From NCBI GenBank assembly GCA_001602885.1, contig LUZH01000028.1, positions 1 through 17,834 of the forward strand: a stretch of 17,834 bases of DNA. Reading direction: 5' to 3'. The first letter of the stretch is position 1. Each line of letters opens with the position of its first letter. The translations under genes and the position numbers were made by a program. Below the pieces are notes generated by a model. The model ran no database searches, was not told the origin of the DNA, and saw only the letters and a list, made by a program, of their open reading frames with translations. Source of the DNA: Bacteroidales bacterium Bact_16. Lineage in GTDB: Bacteria; Bacteroidota; Bacteroidia; Bacteroidales; UBA932. Shown here piece after piece: positions 7,284 to 15,575 of the stretch.

Positions 7284-10200
7284 ATGTTCAAAAAACTGAT
7301 GAAACTGTCAGGCATCCTGATGATCTTCCTCACCCTGTGCGGAGGATACCAGGCATCCGCCCAGAACCGGACCATCAGCGGCAAGATCGTTGACACCGGC
7401 GGACTGCCGGTCATCGGCGCCGCCGTCATGGTCGTGGGCAACACGCAGATCGGTACGGCAACCGACCTCGACGGCCTCTTCTCGCTGAGCGTTCCCGCCG
7501 GAGCATCCATCTCCATCGAGAGCATCGGCTACAAGGGCCAGACGATCGCGGTGGGCAACCAGACCACCTTCAACATCGTCCTCGAAGAGGATGCCGAGAT
7601 GCTTGAAGAAACCGTCGTCATCGGATACGGCGTGCAGAAGAAGAGTGACCTCTCCGGCTCCGTCGCCTCCGTCAAGTCGGCCGAACTCATGGACCGCTCG
7701 ACCACCGACGCCGCCGCCGCCCTCCAGGGCAAGGCCGCCGGTGTCCAGATCTTCAACGCCTCCGGCGCGCCGGGCGAGGGTTCCTCGATCCGTGTCCGCG
7801 GTATCTCCTCCAACAGCGGCTCCGGCCTCGGCCCGCTCCTCATCGTGGACGGTCTGAAAGTGGACAACATCAACTACCTCGATCCTTCGATGATCGAGTC
7901 CATGGAAGTCCTGAAGGACGCCGCCTCCGCCGCCATCTATGGTGCGCAGGCCGGTAACGGCGTCGTGCTCATCACCACCAAGAGCGGCACCAAGAGCAAG
8001 GACGGCACCATCTTCTACAACTACAAGCTCTCCGTCGACCGCCTCGGCCACCACGCCCAGGTCATGAACGCGCAGCAGTACATCGACTGGCAGCACACCG
8101 CCGGCCTGCTCGGCACCGCCGAGGAGCTCATCGCCAACGGCACCTGGGACGGCGTGACCGACACCAACTGGGCCGACGTCCTCTACGGCACCGGCTACAC
8201 GCACAACCACACCTTCGGCGCCCAGGGCGGCAACGACCGCGGCTCCTATTTCCTGTCCTTCAACTATGTCGACCAGGACGGTATGGCCCGCGGCGACAAG
8301 GATGTGTACAAGCGTTTCACCGCCCAGGTCAACGCCGACTACAAGATCAAGCCCTGGTTCACCGTGTCCTCCAACACCTCCATCGAGCGCTACCAGCGCC
8401 AGGCCCTCGGCGAGCACTCCGAGTATGCCGGCAGCGGCGCCGGCCTGCTGGGCACCCTCATCATCGACCCGCTCACCCCGGTGTACTTCAAGTCCTATGA
8501 AGAGCTGAGCTCCGGCATGCAGCGCGCCGTCGACGCCGGCGTGCAGAAAGTCTATCGCCCGGCCGACCATCCGGACTGGTGGTACTCCACCTCCAAGATC
8601 CTCGAGGGCGACGGCATCAACCCGCTCATCTACCGCGACCGCAACGAGAACAAGTCCGAAGGATGGAACATCCGCGGCACCGTCTCCGCCAACCTGACTC
8701 CGTTCAAGGGTCTCGTGTTCACCTCCCGCCTCGGCTACCGCATCGCCCAGAGCTACTCCAGCAACTACGAGGAGCCGTTCTATGTCAATGCGAAGGCCTA
8801 CTCCACCACCTACCGGATCAGCGCATCTTCTTCCCAGAACTACTACTATCAGTGGGAGAACTTCGCCAACTTCAACAAGGACTTCGGCAAGCACAGCGTC
8901 AGCGCCATGGCCGGTATGTCCTATACCCATTCCGACAACCGCAGCGTCGGCGCCAGCCTCGAAGGCGAGGACCCGCTGAAGGGCTATGCGGAGAATTTCC
9001 GCTACCTCACGCAGGACAACGGCTCCGGCACCAAGGGCATCAGCGGCGGCGCCCCCAGCCAGTCCGCACAGATCTCCTACTTCGGCCGTCTGGGCTACAC
9101 CTACGACAACCGCTATAACGTCCAGACCAACTTCCGCGCGGATGCTTACGACTCCTCCAGACTCTCCCCGAAGAACCGCTGGGGCTACTTCCCTTCCGTC
9201 TCCGGCTTCTGGAACATCAGCAACGAGCGCTTCTTCAAGGACAACGTGAACAGGAACCTGATCAGCTTCCTGAAGGTCCGCGCCTCCTGGGGTATCAACG
9301 GTAATATCTCCGTCCTCTCCGGTTATCCTTACTCCACCGCCATCTCCTACAACAGCCAGAGCTACCAGTTCGGCGACACCAGCGACCTGACCCTGGGTTC
9401 CATCCCCGACGGTCTCGCCAATCCGGACCTGACCTGGGAGACCTCCGTGCAGACTGACCTCGGTCTCGACCTGCGCATGTTCAACAACCGCCTGACCTTC
9501 GGCTTCGACTGGTACAACAAGAACACCGAAGGCCTGCTCGTGAACATTTCCCCGAAGGCGGAAGTGGGTATCGGCAGCACCACCGTCAACGCCGGCGCCG
9601 TCAACAACCGCGGCTTCGAGTTCGAACTCGGCTGGCAGGACACCGTCGGCGACCTGCACTACAGCATCAACGCCAACCTCTCCACGCTTGAGAACAAGGT
9701 CACCTACCTGGAGCCTTCCGTGGGCCACCAGAGCGGTACCGGCTTCGCCAACTACAAGCTCAAGACCTACTTCGAGACCGGCTATCCCGTGTGGTATCTC
9801 CGCGGCTTCAAGTATGCGGGCATCGGCGAGAACGGCAAGGCCAACTTCTACGACATCGAAGGCAACATCACCCAGAGCCCGACCGACAACGACCTGCAGT
9901 TCATCGGCAACACCCTGCCGACGCTCACCTACGGTCTGACCGTGCGCCTGGAATGGAAGGGTCTCGACTTCACCCTGTTCGGAACCGGCGCGGGCGGCAA
10001 CAACCTCGTCCCCTGCGTGTACCGTACCCAGCACATGAACGTCAACTCCCTGACCTATTTCTACAACGAAGCCGGCAAGTCCATCCCGACCATCGACAAG
10101 ATCTGGGACCAGACCGACTTCTGGAGCTCCGACGCCACGATGTTCAAGGGCGACTACTTCAAGATCAAGCAGATCCAGCTCGGCTACTCCCTGCCGAAGA

Positions 10201-10391
10201 AATGGCTCAACAAGATCTTCATCAGCAGCATGCGCATCTATGCTTCTATGGACGACTGGTTCGTCATCACGAACTATCCCGGCTTCGATCCGGAGACCGC
10301 CTCGACCGGCGGCACGTCCGGCCGCGGCCTTGACAAGGGTTCCTACCCGAACGCCAAGCGTCTTCTCTTCGGTGTCAACATTTCCTTCTAA
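7284..10391 (+). CDS. SusC/RagA-family TonB-dependent outer-membrane transporter (unit 2)
   Basis: Outer-membrane importer of the SusC type, 1035 residues. The signal peptide MFKKLMKLSGILMIFLTLCG... ends near ASA-Q27. The regulatory-like beta-sandwich spans about 29-107 (RTISGKIVDTGGLPVIGAAV, TATDLDG), EETVVIGYGVQKKSDLSG begins at 108, and the plug carries LLIVDGLKVDN, IESMEVLKDAASAAIYG and NGVVLITTKSG. The barrel ends LLFGVNISF. It aligns almost without gaps to the third SusC through the first 230 residues, showing a duplication. At the place where SusC of unit 1 has DRNGDGKID, this protein has only a degenerate YDIEGNITQSPTDND. Its SusD partner follows within 6-12 bases. No STN domain. Family secure, substrate unknown. 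Confidence 0.95.
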   Translation: MFKKLMKLSGILMIFLTLCGGYQASAQNRTISGKIVDTGGLPVIGAAVMVVGNTQIGTATDLDGLFSLSVPAGASISIESIGYKGQTIAVGNQTTFNIVLEEDAEMLEETVVIGYGVQKKSDLSGSVASVKSAELMDRSTTDAAAALQGKAAGVQIFNASGAPGEGSSIRVRGISSNSGSGLGPLLIVDGLKVDNINYLDPSMIESMEVLKDAASAAIYGAQAGNGVVLITTKSGTKSKDGTIFYNYKLSVDRLGHHAQVMNAQQYIDWQHTAGLLGTAEELIANGTWDGVTDTNWADVLYGTGYTHNHTFGAQGGNDRGSYFLSFNYVDQDGMARGDKDVYKRFTAQVNADYKIKPWFTVSSNTSIERYQRQALGEHSEYAGSGAGLLGTLIIDPLTPVYFKSYEELSSGMQRAVDAGVQKVYRPADHPDWWYSTSKILEGDGINPLIYRDRNENKSEGWNIRGTVSANLTPFKGLVFTSRLGYRIAQSYSSNYEEPFYVNAKAYSTTYRISASSSQNYYYQWENFANFNKDFGKHSVSAMAGMSYTHSDNRSVGASLEGEDPLKGYAENFRYLTQDNGSGTKGISGGAPSQSAQISYFGRLGYTYDNRYNVQTNFRADAYDSSRLSPKNRWGYFPSVSGFWNISNERFFKDNVNRNLISFLKVRASWGINGNISVLSGYPYSTAISYNSQSYQFGDTSDLTLGSIPDGLANPDLTWETSVQTDLGLDLRMFNNRLTFGFDWYNKNTEGLLVNISPKAEVGIGSTTVNAGAVNNRGFEFELGWQDTVGDLHYSINANLSTLENKVTYLEPSVGHQSGTGFANYKLKTYFETGYPVWYLRGFKYAGIGENGKANFYDIEGNITQSPTDNDLQFIGNTLPTLTYGLTVRLEWKGLDFTLFGTGAGGNNLVPCVYRTQHMNVNSLTYFYNEAGKSIPTIDKIWDQTDFWSSDATMFKGDYFKIKQIQLGYSLPKKWLNKIFISSMRIYASMDDWFVITNYPGFDPETASTGGTSGRGLDKGSYPNAKRLLFGVNISF

Positions 10392-10403
10392 TCTGACATG
10401 ATC

Positions 10404-12188
10404 ATGAAAAAATACATCATCTTTGGTTTGTCCGCTGCACTGGTGTTCTCCACCACTTCATGCGACCAGAACCTGCTGAACATCCAGCAGAAGGGTGTCA
10501 TCGCCTACGAAGATTTCTATCAGACGGACGACGACGCAAAGTCTGCCCTGACGGCCGTCTATGCCGAGTTCATCAACACGTTCAGCAACTCCGGCGGCGT
10601 CAACAACCCTTCCTGGAACGTCGTGTCCAACGCCTGCGGCGATGAGCTCTACTGGGGCGGCGGCAAGAAGAACGGCAGTAGCGAAGGCGCCCAGGACATG
10701 AACGAGTTCCGCGGCACCTACAACAGCACCATCAAGCACATCAAGACCATCTACAAGCAGCTGTATACCCTTATATACAAGTGCAACCTGGTCATCGACA
10801 ACTTCTATGGCGAGAGCGGCGAGCTGATGGATACGCCCACCAAGAAGCAGTGCGTGGCGGAAGCGCGCGTCGTGCGCGCCTGGGCCCACTTCATCCTGGC
10901 CAGCTACTGGGGCACCCCGCCCCTCGTGGACCACGTCCTCCCCGGCGACGCCTGCCCGACCAACAGTGACCATCAGGAGCTGATGAACTGGGTCATCGCG
11001 GAATACAAGGCCGCCATCGCCGACCTGGCCCCTGTTTCCGCCAAGAAGCAGACGACCGACTCCTACCGGATCAACCCGATGAACGCCTACGCCCTGCTCG
11101 GCAAGGCCCAGGTCTTCAACAAGGACTGGGCCGGTGCCAAGGAGAGCCTCAAGAAGGTCATCGACTCCAACTTCTACGCGCTCACCCCGGGCGAGCAGAT
11201 CGCGGACCTCTTCCACGTGGCCGGCGACGGCAACGAGGAGAAGGTGCTCGAGATGAACTATGTCTACAACGACAGCTTCGGCAAGTACGGCGCCGGCAAG
11301 TTCCACTACCAGCGCAACCAGGCCCTGTTCCTCCGTATGCTCAAGGCCTATCCGGACATCCTCATCAAGGAAGAGGGCTGGGGCAACAACTGCGCTCCGA
11401 CCAAGCCGTTCGTCGACGCCATGCTGGCCCACGAGCCGAATTCCTTCCGCCGCAAGGCCTGGTTCGCTTCCTACGAAGAGATCCTGACCGACTACAGCTA
11501 CACCGACTTCAAGGGCAAGAACATCGACGCCAACAGCGACGGCACGATGAAGACCCGCGAGGAGAAGCTGATGGACCCGAACCGCGGTCTCGACTTCAAC
11601 AAGTATGACGAGCTCTACGCGAACTACGGCTACTTCTTCATGAAGTTCATGCCGCGCGCCTGCGACCTGATCCCGAACAACTCCACCGTGACCGAGGAGA
11701 ACCGCACCGTGATGCGCTACGCCGAGGTCCTGCTCCTCTATGCAGAGGCCTGCGCCCAGAGCAGCTCCGACCTTGACGAAGGCCTGAAGGCCCTCAACCT
11801 GGTGGCCGAGCGCGCCGGCGCCCCGACCTACAGCGCCTGCACGATGGACAACGTCAAGCAGGAGAAGTGGTTCGAGCTGGCCTGGGAAGGCACACGCTTC
11901 CTCGACCTCGTCCGCTGGGGCGACGCCGCCGAGAAGCTCGCCTTCCGGAGCCACGACGAGACGCCGTACCTCTTCGACGAGTTCTACGTGCACGGCACGA
12001 AGGGCAAGGAGATGAGCGGCAAGCCGCACAAGGCAAAGATCATCTTCAAGGACGACGGCTGGGCTGCCTCCGGCGGCGGCTACCAGGTCGGCAAGCACGA
12101 ACTCTATCCTTTCCCGTTCGACGTGATCGAACTCAATCCCTGGGATGAGGAGAAGAAAGTCGGCCTGAAGCAGAATCCGGGTTGGTAA
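10404..12188 (+). CDS. SusD/RagB-family surface lipoprotein (unit 2)
   Basis: Ligand-capturing partner of the SusC just upstream. An ATG at 10398 would add Met-Ile; 10404 is preferred because it gives MKKYIIFGLSAALVFSTTSC with the acylated Cys at position 20, exactly as in the unit 3 paralogue. The mature start, DQNLLNIQQKGVIAYEDFY.TDDDA, is nearly shared with unit 3. Later landmarks are AEARVVRAWAHFILASYWGTPPL, MNAYALLGKAQVF (TPR-like), VMRYAEVLLLYAEAC, EKWFELAWEGTRFLDLVRWG and YPFPFDVIELNP..QNPGW. At 594 residues the length is normal. The lipobox STTSC is less canonical than in the neighbours but plausible for Bacteroidota. The middle (about 190-400) differs strongly from unit 3, which suggests a different ligand. 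Confidence 0.94.
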   Translation: MKKYIIFGLSAALVFSTTSCDQNLLNIQQKGVIAYEDFYQTDDDAKSALTAVYAEFINTFSNSGGVNNPSWNVVSNACGDELYWGGGKKNGSSEGAQDMNEFRGTYNSTIKHIKTIYKQLYTLIYKCNLVIDNFYGESGELMDTPTKKQCVAEARVVRAWAHFILASYWGTPPLVDHVLPGDACPTNSDHQELMNWVIAEYKAAIADLAPVSAKKQTTDSYRINPMNAYALLGKAQVFNKDWAGAKESLKKVIDSNFYALTPGEQIADLFHVAGDGNEEKVLEMNYVYNDSFGKYGAGKFHYQRNQALFLRMLKAYPDILIKEEGWGNNCAPTKPFVDAMLAHEPNSFRRKAWFASYEEILTDYSYTDFKGKNIDANSDGTMKTREEKLMDPNRGLDFNKYDELYANYGYFFMKFMPRACDLIPNNSTVTEENRTVMRYAEVLLLYAEACAQSSSDLDEGLKALNLVAERAGAPTYSACTMDNVKQEKWFELAWEGTRFLDLVRWGDAAEKLAFRSHDETPYLFDEFYVHGTKGKEMSGKPHKAKIIFKDDGWAASGGGYQVGKHELYPFPFDVIELNPWDEEKKVGLKQNPGW

Positions 12189-12219
12189 TAGCCCATATCT
12201 TTCATTTCCTTTAGAGAAC

Positions 12220-12250
12220 GAGCCCCCTAGTCGGGGCTCTTTCTTTTTTT
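12220..12250 (+). terminator. Rho-independent terminator of unit 2
   Basis: GAGCCCC (12220-12226) pairs with GGGGCTC (12233-12239) around a six-base loop and is followed by a T-rich run (12240-12250). It lies 31 bases after the susD stop and should end the second unit. Confidence 0.88.
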
Positions 12251-12261
12251 ATTCATTTTTC

Positions 12262-12334
12262 TTCAAAAATGATTCACTTATTTGTTTTGAAAGCGCTTTA
12301 GTCTGTTTTTGAAACTCTTTTATTGATTTTTGAA
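12262..12334 (+). promoter_or_regulatory. Periodic TTTTGAA box array upstream of susCD unit 3
   Basis: Four copies of the same seven-base word lie here: inverted TTCAAAA at 12262-12268, then TTTTGAA at 12285-12291, 12307-12313 and 12328-12334. Centre-to-centre steps are 23, 22 and 21 bases, about two helical turns, so all would present on one face of the DNA. The array ends 22 bases before the predicted -7 box. No equivalent is visible before units 1 or 2. It could bind an activator cooperatively; AT-rich coincidence remains possible. Confidence 0.4.
12288..12301 (+). promoter_or_regulatory. LacI/CRE-type palindrome upstream of unit 3
   Basis: TGAAAGCGCTTTAG contains the perfect palindrome AAAGCGCTTT (12290-12299) with a central CG step, the shape of operators bound by LacI-family regulators. 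It overlaps the second TTTTGAA box. No LacI-type gene is in the window, so a regulator is only inferred. Confidence 0.35.
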
Positions 12335-12364
12335 TGCCGCAAGCATCCGAATCTTCTATTTTTG
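12329..12364 (+). promoter_or_regulatory. Predicted promoter of susCD unit 3
   Basis: TATTTTTG (12357-12364), followed by GC's first-base equivalent CC, is a full match to the Bacteroidota -7 box TAnnTTTG. TTTG (12329-12332) lies 24 bases upstream, somewhat farther than the usual 19-21. The implied leader to the ATG at 12434 is about 60 bases, A-rich, without a Shine-Dalgarno sequence. This is the best -7 match in the window. Confidence 0.55.
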
Positions 12365-12433
12365 CCACAACACAGATGCGACGCGAAAAACTATTTACAC
12401 CAATCCTATAATTAATCCTTAATTAAAACGCAC

Positions 12434-15400
12434 ATGCTAAAACATCTGATGAAGGTGGCGAGTATCATGATGATACTTCTCACTTCGCTCGGAAGCTTCT
12501 CCGCTTCTGCACAGAACCGGACCATCAGCGGTAAAGTCGTGGACGCCGGCGGACAGCCGGTCATCGGCGCCGCGGTCATGGTGGTCGGAAATTCCCGCAT
12601 CGGTACGGCTACGGACCTCAACGGCGCATTCTCCCTGAGCGTGCCCGCCGGTGCCAACATCTCCGTGGAGAGCATCGGCTACAAGGCCCAGAGCTTCCCG
12701 ATCGGCAACCAAACCACATTCAACATCGTCCTCGAAGAGGACACCGAGATGCTCGAAGAGACCGTTGTGATCGGTTACGGCGTCCAGAAGAAGAGCGACC
12801 TTTCCGGTGCTGTTTCTTCCGTCCGCAGAGAGGATCTCGAGAACCGTTCTACCACCGATGCAGCGGCTGCCCTGCAGGGTAAGGCCGCCGGTGTCCAGAT
12901 CATCAACTCCTCCGGCGCTCCGGGTGAAGGTGCTTCGATCCGCGTCCGCGGTTACTCCTCCAACTCCGGCAGCATCGGACCGCTCCTCATCGTTGACGGT
13001 CTGAAGGTGGACAACATCCAGTACCTCGATCCTTCCATGATCGAGTCCATGGAAGTCCTCAAGGACGCCGCCTCCGCAGCTATCTACGGTGCCCAGGCCG
13101 GTAACGGTGTCGTGCTCATCACCACCAAGACCGGCGCCTCCAACAACGGCGCCTCCCGCATTACCTACAACGGCCGCTTCACGCTCCAGTCCCTGGGCAA
13201 GAAGGCCGACATCTTCAATGCCAAGGATTACATTGAATATCAGAGCGCTATCGGCAACATCACCCAGGAGCAGCTCAATGCAAACGGCTACAACGGCACC
13301 GACACCAACTGGTATGACGCAGTGTTCGCTCCCAGCTGGAGCCAGCAGCACGGCATCACCTTCCAGGGCGGCAACAACAAGGGCCACTTCTTCACGGCTC
13401 TCAACTATGTCGACCAGGACGGTATCGTCGTTGGCAAGAAGGACGTCTACAACCGTCTGACCGCCCAGGTCAACGCCGACTATCAGCTCTACAAGTGGTT
13501 CTCCGTCTCCACCAACAACTCCTTCGAGAAGTGGAGCCGCAAATCCGTCTCCTCCGGCTACGGTTCCGTGCTGAACTCCGTGGTCTCCCTCGACCCGCTG
13601 ACCCCTCCTTACATCAGCGACATCAAGGACACCCCGGGCGGCATGCAGGAGCACTTCCTCGCCGGCGATCCCATCCCGAGGGACCCGACCCACAACAACG
13701 ACTTCTACGGCACCTCCAAGTACCTCCAGGAGTCCACGGGTAACCCGCTCTTCCAGAGAGACAAGAGCGACAGCAGCAGCGAGGGTATCAACGTCCGCGG
13801 TAACTTCACCGCCAACCTGACCCCGCTCAGCGGCCTGGTGTTCACGTCCCGCTTCGGTTACCGTATCGCCCAGAGCAGCAGCCACAGCTACTCCGAGCCT
13901 TACTGGCTGACCTCCATGGCCCAGAGCTCCAACTACTCTATTTCCGCGAACGTCAACACGAGCTACTACTATCAGTGGGAGAACTTCGTGAACTACAACA
14001 AGAACTTCGGCAAGCACGCCGTCAACGCGATGGCCGGTATGTCCTACACCGAGAGCCACAACGACAATGCGAGCATCTCCTCCGACGGTACTGACATCCT
14101 CCGCGGCTACGCCGAGAACTTCCGCTACATCTCCTACCTGCTTTCTGACGCCACCAAGACCGTCAGCAACGCTCCGGGTATGAGCGCCAACATGTCCTAC
14201 TTCGGCCGTCTGGTCTACACCTATGACAACCGCTACAGCGTGCAGGCCAACTTCCGCGCCGATGCGTTCGACTCCTCCAAGCTCTCCAAGCAGGCCCGCT
14301 GGGGTTACTTCCCCTCCGTCTCCGGCTACTGGACCATCAGCAACGAGCCGTTCTTCAAGAACAACGTGTCCCGCGACGCCATCTCCTTCCTGAAGCTGCG
14401 TGCTTCCTGGGGTATCAACGGTAACATCTCCGTCCTCGGCAACTACAGCTACTCGACTTCCATCTCCCTCAACGGCGAGTTCTACCAGTACAATCCTTCC
14501 GCCGGCGACGGTCGTCCGACCTACGGTTCCCGTCCTTCCGGCCTCGCGAACCCGAACCTGAAGTGGGAGACCCTCCGCCAGACGAACGTGGCTCTCGACG
14601 CCCGCTTCCTCAACAACCGTCTGTCCGCCACGGTCGAGTGGTACAAGAAGCTCACCAACGACCTGCTCATCAACGTTTCCCCGCTTCCGGAGATCGGTGT
14701 GTCCAACTCTACGGTCAACGCCGGCCAGGTGCTCAACACCGGTATCGAGACTGAACTCTCCTGGAAAGACCACATCGGCGACTTCTCCTACAGCATTTCC
14801 GGTAACTTCTCCTACAACAAGAACGAAGTTCTCGACGTGCACGCCCTCGTGGACCGTATCACCAACGACCCTGTCAGCGGCCTGAACGAGAAGGTCACCA
14901 CGACCTTCGAGAAGGGCTACCCGATCTGGTTCTTCCGCGGCTACAAGTATGCCGGCGTGGACGCTGCGACCGGAGCTCCGCTCTATTACAACAAGGCCGG
15001 CGAGAAAGTCTCGACCGTCAGCGACAACGACATGCAGTACCTCGGCGAAGGCATCCCGACCATCAACTACGGTGTGACCATCAACCTCGCCTGGAAGGGT
15101 CTCGACCTCATGATCTTCGGCACCGGCGCCGCCGGCAACGAGATCTACAACCTCATGGTCTCCGCCGACCGTCCCAAGACGAACTGCCTGAACACCTTCT
15201 GGAAGAACTCCTGGGGCAACCCTGCCGTCGACAAGGCTACTGCCAAGTATCCTGACATGAAGCAGGTCGCCCAGAGCTGGGACTTCTGGAGCTCCAGCGC
15301 CGCCGTCTTCGACGGTTCCTTCTTCAAGATCAAGCAGATCCAGCTCGGTTACACGCTGCCCAAGTCCCTCACCTCGAAGGCCCTGATCAGCGACCTCAGA

Positions 15401-15556
15401 TTCTTCGTCTCCCTGGACGACTACTTCACCTTCACGAAGTACCCGGGCGCCGATCCTGAGACGGCTTCCTTCAACAACTCCACTTCCCGTGGTGTCGATT
15501 CCGGTTCGTATCCTACCTCCAAGAAGGTTGTGTTTGGTGTGAATCTGTCGTTCTAA
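12434..15556 (+). CDS. SusC/RagA-family TonB-dependent outer-membrane transporter (unit 3)
   Basis: SusC-type outer-membrane importer, 1040 residues. The signal peptide starts MLKHLMKVASIMMILLTSLG and ends at ASA-Q27. RTISGKVVDAGGQPVIGAAV opens the regulatory-like domain, EETVVIGYGVQKKSDLSGAV begins at 108, and the plug carries LLIVDGLKVDN, IESMEVLKDAASAAIYG and NGVVLITTKTG. The barrel ends VVFGVNLSF. It is a close paralogue of the unit 2 SusC; exact DNA identities reach 25-27 bases at several points (13401-13425, 13963-13988, 15323-15349). It has the same degenerate stretch (YNKAGEKVSTVSDND) in place of the EF-hand-like loop of unit 1. Its SusD partner follows after 19 bases. No STN domain. 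Substrate unknown. Confidence 0.95.
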   Translation: MLKHLMKVASIMMILLTSLGSFSASAQNRTISGKVVDAGGQPVIGAAVMVVGNSRIGTATDLNGAFSLSVPAGANISVESIGYKAQSFPIGNQTTFNIVLEEDTEMLEETVVIGYGVQKKSDLSGAVSSVRREDLENRSTTDAAAALQGKAAGVQIINSSGAPGEGASIRVRGYSSNSGSIGPLLIVDGLKVDNIQYLDPSMIESMEVLKDAASAAIYGAQAGNGVVLITTKTGASNNGASRITYNGRFTLQSLGKKADIFNAKDYIEYQSAIGNITQEQLNANGYNGTDTNWYDAVFAPSWSQQHGITFQGGNNKGHFFTALNYVDQDGIVVGKKDVYNRLTAQVNADYQLYKWFSVSTNNSFEKWSRKSVSSGYGSVLNSVVSLDPLTPPYISDIKDTPGGMQEHFLAGDPIPRDPTHNNDFYGTSKYLQESTGNPLFQRDKSDSSSEGINVRGNFTANLTPLSGLVFTSRFGYRIAQSSSHSYSEPYWLTSMAQSSNYSISANVNTSYYYQWENFVNYNKNFGKHAVNAMAGMSYTESHNDNASISSDGTDILRGYAENFRYISYLLSDATKTVSNAPGMSANMSYFGRLVYTYDNRYSVQANFRADAFDSSKLSKQARWGYFPSVSGYWTISNEPFFKNNVSRDAISFLKLRASWGINGNISVLGNYSYSTSISLNGEFYQYNPSAGDGRPTYGSRPSGLANPNLKWETLRQTNVALDARFLNNRLSATVEWYKKLTNDLLINVSPLPEIGVSNSTVNAGQVLNTGIETELSWKDHIGDFSYSISGNFSYNKNEVLDVHALVDRITNDPVSGLNEKVTTTFEKGYPIWFFRGYKYAGVDAATGAPLYYNKAGEKVSTVSDNDMQYLGEGIPTINYGVTINLAWKGLDLMIFGTGAAGNEIYNLMVSADRPKTNCLNTFWKNSWGNPAVDKATAKYPDMKQVAQSWDFWSSSAAVFDGSFFKIKQIQLGYTLPKSLTSKALISDLRFFVSLDDYFTFTKYPGADPETASFNNSTSRGVDSGSYPTSKKVVFGVNLSF

Positions 15557-15575
15557 TGCTTAAAAGATCCTGAAT

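Noticed and set aside
12189..12433. Possible invertible promoter (phase variation) upstream of susC genes.
   Set aside because: I looked for longer inverted repeats flanking the promoter regions at 1953-2116, 7046-7283 and 12189-12433 and found only short operator-like or terminator symmetries, and no invertase gene.
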